Source: Taudactylus pleione
Lineage: Eukaryota; Chordata; Amphibia; Anura; Myobatrachidae
DNA length: 64,000 nucleotides
Direction: 5' to 3'
Assembly (NCBI GenBank): GCA_031769625.1
Contig: JAUIMM010000115.1
Span: forward strand, 12,322,501 to 12,386,500
The notes beneath the pieces are model-generated. The model saw only the letters and a list, made by a program, of their open reading frames with translations. It was not told the origin of the DNA and did no database searches. Made by a program: the position numbers and the translations under genes. Positions 57,300-64,000 of this stretch are shown here, piece by piece. Positions within the stretch are counted from its first letter, which is position 1. Every line of letters begins with the position of its first letter.

Positions 57300-57560
57300 A
57301 CATACTTTTCGCTCTGGCTATGCATGAACATTGCAGTGTTCGGTGGCTCCATATAAATTTCTTCAACTAACTTATCATTTAAGAAGGCTAAATAAAAGTA
57401 CAGTTGGTACAGCGATAAATCATACACAGTAGATACTGCAATTACCATACTATAACCATATTGTACCTTGCAACAGATAAGAAGATCTCCCCATAGTCAA
57501 CACCTGATTTTTGGGCGTAACCCTTAGCAACAAGTCCATGTGTCATTGTCATTCAGAACT
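57300..57560 (-). pseudogene. Copia reverse-transcriptase remnant
   Basis: Minus-strand pieces KGYAQKSGVDYGEIF (near 57490-57540) and EEIYMEPP (near 57345-57365) match the N-terminal reverse-transcriptase blocks of copia elements, the second being the segment after the AFLxG region. The catalytic YxDD region is not found, and several stops or shifts lie between the blocks. Confidence 0.7.
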
Positions 57561-57694
57561 GTAAGCTCCTTGTCCTTGGCTGATTAACAGTGTTCCCAGT
57601 CAGAACTTGACTTCTCGTATAGTTTGAGATTGACAGCAGACAAAGTTAGCAAAGTCCCCGTTATATCTTTTAGGTGATTTACCTTTGTTTATCC

Positions 57695-57880
57695 TCATAG
57701 AGCTCCTGTTCTGTGATTGAGCACTTGTATCTGTAGTTTAAATTTTTGACTCGTTTCCAGCATATATAGTATCACAAGTTTTTGTGGTGTTGCAATGTCC
57801 AGCTTGCCTGTAGTTGATGCCTTCTCATGAAACACTATGTCTCTTGACTTTATATGCTTTCGGTTGTCAATGTCCAACAA
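57695..57880 (-). pseudogene. Copia polyprotein linker after integrase
   Basis: The frame reads LLDIDNRKHIKSRDIVFHEK, matching the typical copia block (xxRDVxFxE) that follows the integrase core and precedes reverse transcriptase. Beyond it the frame is uninformative. Confidence 0.65.
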
Positions 57881-57941
57881 TCTGAATCTACAATCCTATC
57901 TTGACAATATGCAAGAGTGATACATAAGATGGACTGGGGAT

Positions 57942-58605
57942 CTAACTTACTTCTCTTTTCTTTAGTAATGTGGGTATATGCTTAACACCCAAAGACACAG
58001 AGTAGACTGACACCTGAGTTTTTACTGGACCACTCCTCCACTGGTGTTTTACCTCTGACTGCAGGTGCTCTTTCTTGAGGTAGACTGCAGTTAGAAGTGC
58101 CTCTGCCCCGAAATCTCTTATACAGACCCTCATCATTTAACATTGTTTGTGCTTTCTTAATGATTGTTCTTTTTGCCCTTTCACTCACACCATTCTGTTC
58201 AGGTGTGTAGGCAATCGTTAGTTGATGTTGGATGCCATTCCTATTTAGAATTATAGCTAGATCTCTGCTTTCATATTCTCAACCATTGTCAGACCTCAGC
58301 ACTTTTATTTTTAGCCCTGTTTGAGTTTCCATCAGACTCTCATATTTTGCAATTTTATTGGTTACTTCACTTTTGGCTTTCAGGAAGTATATGTGTGTCA
58401 TCCTTGTAGCAACATCTATGAGCATTATGAAGTAGTGGTTCCCACTCATTGACTCAACTTCCATTGGTCCACATACATCCGTGTGCACTAGTTCCAATGG
58501 TACCTTTGCTTTGGACTCTGACGTTGGAAAGGGCAAACGTGTTTGCTTACCCTTTATGCAACTTCCACATTCAGTTCTTTTTCCGAGTTGTTCCCTGACA
58601 TCCAC
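57942..58605 (-). pseudogene. Copia integrase remnant
   Basis: Minus strand: VHTDVCGPMEVESMSGNHYF carries the first catalytic Asp, KVLRSDNG the second, and the block TPEQNGVSERAKRT (near 58165-58225) the catalytic Glu, so all three DDE residues can be seen. A stop lies just after SDNG (near 58277). Downstream, two overlapping frames at 57942-58188 show that a frameshift has occurred. Upstream ECGSCIKGKQTRLPF holds the second half of the HHCC zinc finger. The family enzyme inserts element cDNA into host DNA; this copy is dead. Confidence 0.8.
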
Positions 58606-59006
58606 GTCACTATGCCATCTAGAAGTTTCTGAATGTTGCTAGATCCTAGGTGACCCAGTCTCGTATGCCATAGTTCCATAGACTGGTTTGAATCTGAAGC
58701 CGCCATTGCACGACACACCTCAGTGTTTACAATGTACAGTTGTTGGCACCAAGTTTCCATTGAAATTACGGTCCCTCTATTATTGTACACACTGTCCATC
58801 TGCGAATTGGACCTTGTATTGCTTCTTCCCAGCACACTGATCACAATCAGATTGGTTACTAGATCTGGCACAAATAGTACAGCTTCCGTGTTTGTGACAA
58901 CTGCTTCATCCTCGATCCTCAAGCGCACAGTAATTGTCCTGACTTTTGTGGCATTTAGGATTTTATCTCCTATTCCTTGACATTTATAGGAACAACCAAC
59001 TATCAT
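58554..59006 (-). pseudogene. Copia protease tail and pre-integrase domain remnant
   Basis: The C-terminal half contains LWHTRLGHLGSSNIQKL, the hallmark GAG-pre-integrase motif with the zinc-binding histidines. The N-terminal half (VPDLVTNLIVISVLG) matches the protease/linker region (xxPxLxxNLLSVxxL). The D-S/T-G protease active-site motif is not visible in this frame. Confidence 0.8.
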
Positions 59007-59154
59007 TATAGCTGAAGTGCTTTTTGGCTTCTGAGTTCATGTACCAGCAATCTTTGCGATGCCTATCGGCTACATATATAGCTAACTAATTTATTTTGTA
59101 TCATGCTTGCAGGATAAAGTACTGCTTTGTTCACTTGCTCTACCTTCTAAGGCT

Positions 59155-59195
59155 TAATGTCCTATCTTGTGGCACTTGAAGCACTTGTACTTGGA
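59155..59195 (-). pseudogene. Copia gag zinc-knuckle remnant
   Basis: The minus strand reads KYKCFKCHKIGH followed by a stop. This is the CX2CX4H part of a nucleocapsid zinc knuckle; the final Cys is not in frame. Confidence 0.6.
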
Positions 59196-59335
59196 CTTTT
59201 TAGGTTTTACACCCTTTGATAGTAAAATGGAATTCTCAGGATTGGTCTCAAGAGGAATGCACTCTCTAAACTGCAGTAGCTTGATCTGTACACTCTCCGT
59301 TGATGGCTTGGCAGCGCATGACTCCAGACCTATTA

Positions 59336-59777
59336 CTAGAGATCATACTCTGGCGTAAGGTTTTGCAGTATTGTCATTGCAACCTCCTCGTTGTCTAAGT
59401 AGACGCCTACTGATGTCAATTGCTGAGATATAGACAGCATGCTATCTATATATTCATTCATATTTTTGCATGCACCTAGCTTAGAACCATACAGAGTGCA
59501 CCTCATGTTGATTCTTCTCATTAAGCCTTTGTCTTCATAAGGCATCTGTAATGCTACCCATATTTCACGTTCAGTCACTTTCTCATCAATAATGGAATAA
59601 ATGTGCTGTTCTATAGCTAGACCTATGGTTCCCAGGACTACCCACATCTTTAGGATTGGGGTTAGCACCAGGATCACTAGTGACTTTCCATAATTTTTTC
59701 CGCTTTAACTGCATCTGTATGATGAATTTCCATGTAGCATAGTTCTCTGAACCTGATTCCCATATTAGCATTTGCAC
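59336..59777 (-). pseudogene. Copia gag remnant
   Basis: The N-terminal piece SENYATWKFIIQMQLKRKKLW (59586-59777) is the start of copia-type gag (UBN2 family). A second frame (59336-59677) continues with REIWVALQMPYEDKG, LYGSKLGACKNMNEYI and DNEEVAMTILQNLTPEYD, the conserved order of the family. The change of frame near 59600 shows an indel. Gag would package element RNA in particles. Confidence 0.8.
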
Positions 59778-59844
59778 TGTACATTTTCACCCACATTATG
59801 AATAAAGGTCTTTTCTGAACTCACTCAGATCCTCTTATTCAGTG

Positions 59845-60157
59845 TTGTCGCTCTCCCTTAGAATGTAAGCTCTCATGAGCAGGGACCTCTTCCCTCATGT
59901 GCTTCTCTTTACATTTTCTTCTACTCTCTACTCCCCATTAGGGCACCTAACACGGGACCGCCAACTCCCGGCAGCTTATTGTGAGTGCTTTAATCACTAT
60001 TTCAGCAATGTATATAAGTTGTGTCCCTGTCCTGCACTGTAATGTACTGTAAGTTACTTGTTTCTTGTTCACTTATTAGTTCTATGTACTATGTAAGGCG
60101 CTGCGGAACACTTGTGGCACCATATAAATAAAGGATAATAATAATAATAATAATAAT
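59845..60157 (+). repeat. LINE-type 3' tail with (AAT)n
   Basis: TAGAATGTAAGCTCTCATGAG, GCAGGGACCTCTTCCCTCATG, GTAAGGCGCTGCGGAAC, CACCATATAAATAAAGG and (ATA)n match the common vertebrate LINE (CR1/L2-like) 3' end, as at 24972. It is inserted between copia gag and the 5' LTR-like repeat. Confidence 0.7.
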
Positions 60158-60222
60158 TGTCACAGTTGTAGTCTTCATATCATTATTCTTCACATGCTGA
60201 TGGCCTGACCCCATAACCTATA

Positions 60223-60379
60223 GCAGAACCTAATGTGTTGATTGGTTTCGGTGGTGTGTGATGGTGGTCAGACCATATAATGACTAACTTAACCAGGGAT
60301 TGGTTTATTAACCAGGTCGAACACAGGATGCTAGTCAACACAGAATTAATGCAGCAGGTATACAATGCAGGAACATGCA
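60223..60379 (-). repeat. LTR-like direct repeat, 5' side
   Basis: Direct counterpart of 55587-55730, with an extra 13 bases near ATTAATGCAGCAG. The true LTR may extend to higher coordinates. Confidence 0.7.
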
Positions 60380-60844
60380 GTATAATAGATGCAGCCAGGG
60401 TGGGTTAATGCAGGTGTTGTGCGATATCTGGAGCACACACCTACTCATTCACACAGTGGTGGTAGTGGAATCTGTATAACACCAAGGGGAGGTGACATAG
60501 TGGTGTATATATGGATATGGACCTCAGTGTGTCTATGGCACAGTCTCCCTTTGTAGACACATTAATGTGCACGTCCTAGAGGACGGCACCTGGTGCAGTA
60601 GCGCATTAGGTCGGAGGTCGTGCACATGATGTCAGCATACCTGCTGCTAAAATTTCTGTGAACATGTAGAGCAAGTGTAATGTTATCCAGCAGCCACCTT
60701 GACGCCATTAAAAAAAATACATCATAAAGCAAAAGTCTTCTACAGGAATGAAAAAAGATATAGTTAGGTTGATAGAAATGGTGGCCAGCAATTGACTCTT
60801 ATTTATCTTTTAATATTTATGCACTGGCAAGATGATTTTTAATG
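60380..60844. other. Unannotated sequence, possibly remaining LTR
   Basis: No coding or repeat ends recognised. The adjoining copia 5' LTR could extend into it. Confidence 0.35.
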
Positions 60845-61198
60845 CATACTTGCTGACCATATGGCTGCCCCCTCCAGGTTGGTACTATGGGGGTCGTGGT
60901 GCAGCAGAGGTGGGCGGTCTGGGGGCGTGATGACATGATTGCTGCATTGTAGCCCCACCTCCACTTTACAATGCCGCGATTACCGGCAATGTGAAGTAGG
61001 AGGCAGAGCCAAGATGACGTGATTCAATGTGATGATTCGCATCATCGGCTGCTTGTACCACACAATTCACTTGGGAAGTGGGTGTCGGGGGCCAAGTGGC
61101 ACCAGCCTGTATGAGACACTCCCACTTTTCCAGGCACCCAGGAGTGCCACCTGTTTTTTGGAAGTCTCCCGGCTGTTCCTGGAGGGTAGGCAAGTATG
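60845..61198 (+). mobile_element. Non-autonomous element with CATACTTGC ends
   Basis: Starts CATACTTGCTGACC and ends GGTAGGCAAGTATG. TAATG is present directly on both sides (60840-60844, 61199-61203), an apparent 5-bp duplication. The interior has CCCCACCTCC and GGAAGTCTCCCGG blocks that I recall as common in frog genomes. Class uncertain. Confidence 0.65.
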
Positions 61199-61570
61199 TA
61201 ATGTCTCCACTTTACACTTCTCTCCTCATTCCAACCGCACCACACCACCTGTAGCTGCACAAAAATGCCAGTTGTCAATAGCAGTATTAATATTGCCGGC
61301 TGATAATGTTGCTGCCTTACTCTTTCCAATCGTTAGATATTTTTTTTATATTTTAAGTACATTTTGTTCAGGGCCATATTTATTTTATGGTTCCTGTCAT
61401 GTATCTAATTTATTTGTATCATGAATCCTTTATTGAACAGGTCTAATTAATAAGTTGTCACTTTTTACATAGAGAATAGTAATGACAATATTCCACCAGA
61501 GATTGGGCTGAGAGGCTGGATTCAGTTAGATTGAATGGAATGATGACAACACACACAATCAAATTCAGTT
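61199..61570. other. Unannotated sequence
   Basis: No structure recognised. Confidence 0.4.
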
Positions 61571-61745
61571 TGAGATGTATCAAAACTTCAAAGAAATGCT
61601 GTATAGTGGAGAAGTTGCCCATAGTAACCAATCAGCTTCTAACTGTTATTTTATAGACTCTGCTAGATAATTGACAGAAGTTGATTGGTTGCTATGGGCA
61701 ACTTCTCCACTTTATCTCTCTTGAAAGTTTGATACATCTCCCCTT
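61571..61745 (+). mobile_element. Palindromic MITE, complete copy
   Basis: GAGATGTATCAAAACTTC, GTGGAGAAGTTGCCCATAG and AACCAATCAGCTTC on the left are inverted on the right as GAAGTTGATTGGTT, CTATGGGCAACTTCTCCAC and TTTGATACATCTC. One of the best-preserved copies. Confidence 0.85.
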
Positions 61746-62348
61746 CAGTCATAGTTTGTTCACGTCATTAAACATTTACCTAGATATATTTATGAATGTT
61801 ACAAGATGCCTATTAACATGGATTAACTTGTAAAGATAAAACACTCTGAATTGAAAAGAACACCGCAACCTTGGTCTTATCATACTGAATGAGGGTTATG
61901 TCTGGAGAATCACCGTCATGTACAGAGCTAATGTGGCATAACATGATATAATCAGGGTAGCAGCTAAAGTGGGTGGGGGCTTGTGCCCTGTGTGATGGAG
62001 GAGGAAGATGCCAGTGGGGTAACCAGGGCCACAATCCCGAGTGGGATTCAGTTTTGGCTGCATAGTGCATACATCGACTAGTAGGCTGCACTACCCCAGT
62101 CTACCACTGATGTCCCCACCTCCTCAATCACAGCCTGAACCTCGGGGAGACCTGCAGTGCCTGGTTGTTCCCTGAACATGCTCTGGCTACAAGAGGATAA
62201 TCACATGAGATCAACAACAGCTAAATTGAGGTATAAGATGGGTATAGCTTATGGAAGGTAGTAATAAGAATAAGGGGGTAACATTCAAACTAATTAATAA
62301 GGTGGATTATGAAGGTAATGAATTTAAGGTGATCAAAAAATTATTTGT
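61746..62348. other. Unannotated sequence
   Basis: No element ends or genes seen. Confidence 0.4.
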
Positions 62349-62648
62349 ATCATATGGTGGTCACCCCCCCCCCCCTTATTTTATGGTGGTCAATGATGCT
62401 TTTTGTATTATATGGCAGTAACTGATTAAGTTCTGTATCTTATGGAGGTCACTGATACTCTCTGTATTATTTGACGGTCACTCTGATGTTCTCCGTATTA
62501 TATAGTGGTCAGTGATGCTCTCTGTATTATATGGCAGTCACTGATGATCTCTGTATTGTATGACAGTCAATGATGCTCTCTGTATAGTATGGCAGTCACT
62601 GATGCTAATTGCATTATATGGTGGTTACTGTGATGATCTCTGTATTAT
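62349..62648 (+). repeat. Degenerate minisatellite, about 29-32-bp unit x10
   Basis: Units of the form CTCTGTATTATATGGCAGTC + ACTGATG(AT) repeat with point changes and small indels. A poly-C run at 62365-62379 interrupts the first unit. Confidence 0.8.
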
Positions 62649-62725
62649 GGCATCGGGATTTCGACGCTGAAATTTCGACAGCTGGCATCCCGTCTGCTGG
62701 CATTTCCTAGGAAGGCACCAGCGCA
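62645..62725 (+). repeat. Fragment of family C end
   Basis: GGCATCGGGATTTCGACG, CTGAAATTTCGACAGC and GGCATCCCG resemble the ends of the elements at 6577 and 18366. Confidence 0.35.
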
Positions 62726-62787
62726 ATTAATGAACTTTTTTAAAGTGAGTGCCGGGAATCTGGTTTACAAGTGTATGCATATATTTA

Positions 62788-62798
62788 TATATGTGTGT

Positions 62799-62829
<31 letters not shown>

Positions 62830-62899
62830 TATATATATATATACACACATATACATATACACACACACACATATATATATATGTACACACATATATATA
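62788..62899. repeat. (TA)n/(CA)n compound microsatellite
   Basis: Runs of TATATA interrupted by CACACA and GTGTGT. The tyrosine/isoleucine-rich frames across it are artefacts. Confidence 0.95.
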
Positions 62900-63048
62900 T
62901 TAGGGGTGAGCGGGTTCGGATTTCTGAAATCCGAACCCCCCCGATCCGAGGCCGATCCGAGTCAGGCTCGACTTTTCCCGCCTGACTCGGATCTGAAATC
63001 GAGGCAAAACGTCATCATCCCGCCTCCGGGTCTCGCGGGTTTTGGTTT

Positions 63049-63058
63049 CTATATAAGG
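63049..63058 (+). promoter_or_regulatory. TATA box
   Basis: CTATATAAGG lies 60-70 bases before the first tandem array in a GC-rich context. Confidence 0.45.
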
Positions 63059-63173
63059 TACCCACGTCGGTGTCATTTTGTCACTCGGCTGTGGACAGTG
63101 AAGAGGGAGGGTGGGAGTTAGGGCTGGCTGGGCTGGGCTGGGCTGTGTAGTGTAGTGTTGTGCTGTGCTGTGC

Positions 63174-63480
63174 TGCTGTTGACCATAGGGGCTGTGTCCA
63201 CTCCTCCAAAGTCCATAGGGGCTTGCTGTGTTGTGCTGTGCTGCTGTTGTCCATAGGGGCTGTGTCCACTCCTCCAAAGTCCATAGGGGCTGGCTGTGTT
63301 GTGCTGTGCTGCTGTTGTCCATAGGGGCAGTGTCCACTCCTCCAAAGTCCAAAGGGGCTGGCTGTGTTGTGCTGTGCTGCTGTTGTCCATAGGGGCTGTG
63401 TCCACTCCTCCAAATTCCATAGGGGCTGGCTGGACTGTGTTGTGCAGTCAGTTGTCCATAGCGGCTGTGTCCACTCCAAA
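63174..63480 (+). repeat. 68-bp tandem repeat x4-5
   Basis: CCATAGGGGCTGTGTCCACT begins at 63183, 63251, 63319 and 63387, exactly 68 apart, and a fifth shorter unit follows. Each also contains TCCTCCAAAGTCCA and TGTGTTGTGCTGTG. Confidence 0.95.
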
Positions 63481-63559
63481 GTCCTGTGCAGTGTCCCAGT
63501 CCTAAAGGGGTGCTGTAGTGTTGTCCAGGGGATGCTCTGTCCATCAGGGGTGCTCCCCC

Positions 63560-64000
63560 CAAGTGCAAAAAAAATAAATATTTTTTCTGTGTTTGTGAAT
63601 TGTGTGCGCAGTAGCCGCACGTGCATCAACAAAGTAGTGCCAAGCGTGCGCCTGTGTCATAAGTAAAGGGCCGGCTGGCTTGACCGTTAAAGGGTGCTGT
63701 AACCCCCAAAGTGCACTCCAAACAAAAAATATTTTCTGTGTTTGTGAATTGTGTGCACTGTGGCTGCACGTGCATCAACAAAGGAGCAGCGCCAAGCGTG
63801 CATCTGTCTGTTAAAGGGTGGTGTAACCCCCAAAGTGCACTCCGTCTCCAACAAAAATAAAATATTTTCTTCTGTGTTTGTGAATTGTCTGCACTGTAGG
63901 TGCATCCTCAAAGCAGCAGCGCCAAGCGTGCGTCTGTCTGTTAAAAGGTGGTGTAACCCCCAAAGTGCGCTCCACAAAGAACAAAAAAATATTTTTTTTT
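63560..64000 (+). repeat. About 130-bp tandem repeat, at least 3 copies
   Basis: Each unit has ATATTTT(C/T)TGTG then TTTGTGAATTGTGTGC, GCACGTGCATCAACAAAG, GCCAAGCGTGCxTCTGT and GTGTAACCCCCAAAGTGC. Units start near 63577, 63725 and 63860, and another begins at the window edge. Confidence 0.9.

Larger units (their letters stand above)
55587..60379 (-). mobile_element. Decayed Ty1/copia-like LTR retrotransposon
   Basis: Two direct repeats (55587-55730 and 60223-60379) flank minus-strand remnants in the copia order gag, zinc knuckle, pre-integrase, integrase, reverse transcriptase, RNase H. Integrase before reverse transcriptase is diagnostic of copia rather than gypsy elements. Frameshifts, stops and a large deletion between reverse transcriptase and RNase H make it inactive. 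Later insertions are visible at 55733-56040, 56218-56402, 56623-56879 and about 59800-60157. Copia elements are comparatively scarce in vertebrates. Confidence 0.8.
62903..64000 (+). mobile_element. TATA-bearing element with two tandem arrays, runs off the window
   Basis: Begins near GGGGTGAGCGGGTTCGG with a palindrome TTCGGATTTCTGAAATCCGAA (62920-62940) and repeated GATCCGA and GACTCGG motifs. CTATATAAGG at about 63049-63058 is a plausible TATA box. The downstream sequence is two arrays: 68-bp units (63174-63480) and about 130-bp units (63560-64000). This layout, promoter then repeated transcribed body, suits a non-autonomous retroelement or an LTR/terminal region. No protein is recognised; the minus frames of 183-222 codons are readings of the arrays. 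Confidence 0.55.

Noticed and set aside
62749..63121. Tyr/Ile-rich open frames
   Set aside because: They translate a TA/CA microsatellite.
62900..63568. 222-codon minus-strand open frame
   Set aside because: It is a reading of the 68-bp tandem array and the GC-rich head; the peptide repeats with the DNA and shows no domain.
1..64000. Bacterial or viral defence-type gene cluster
   Set aside because: There is no dense gene packing, no operon structure and no ribosome-binding signals; repeats and splice-like signals indicate an animal nuclear genome.

Overview
The window looks like vertebrate, most likely frog (anuran), nuclear DNA. It is AT-leaning and has no prokaryotic gene layout. It is filled with inverted-repeat DNA elements (hAT, PIF/Harbinger-like and Tc1/mariner/pogo types), vertebrate-type LINE 3' tails, a decayed Ty1/copia retrotransposon, microsatellites and minisatellites. 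Several families, such as the palindromic element with the motif GAGATGTATCAAA and the GGGCCTGATTCAG elements, are ones I associate from memory with frog genomes. Species cannot be set from the sequence alone. No intact protein-coding gene, rRNA, tRNA or CRISPR array could be supported. Nearly all open frames are chance frames or readings through repeats.

Layout. 1-12.6 kb is dense in transposable elements: a Tc1/mariner relic (1748-2700), hAT non-autonomous elements, a 599-bp Harbinger-like element with perfect 18-bp ends (5564-6162), and a remarkable group built from chains of hairpins (7606-8113, 10196-10739, 10782-11050, 12179-12590), partly nested in older repeats. A short unidentified coding-like relic lies at 11088-11289. 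12.6-50 kb is mostly single-copy-looking AT-rich DNA with scattered elements (14143, 17003, 18366, 20963, 21660, 29320, 31247, 34207, 38904, 43075, 45054) and several stretches that resemble conserved non-coding DNA. 49.1-50.9 kb holds CAG-rich, GC-richer, promoter-like sequence with good splice-donor sites on the minus strand. If real, this is the 5' noncoding start of a minus-strand gene and much of 12-49 kb would be its first intron; I cannot name the gene.

51-64 kb is again repeat-dense: hAT elements with clear 8-bp target duplications (51873-52234, 53875-54062, 54150-54428), and a minus-strand copia relic (about 55.6-60.4 kb) carrying gag, pre-integrase, integrase, reverse-transcriptase and RNase H remnants between LTR-like repeats. 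The copia relic is itself invaded by other elements. From 62.9 kb to the window edge lies a TATA-bearing element followed by two different tandem arrays (68-bp and about 130-bp units).

The most interesting signal is the hairpin-chain elements. Their stems stay perfectly paired even where two copies carry different stem sequences, so palindromy itself seems to be maintained or regenerated.
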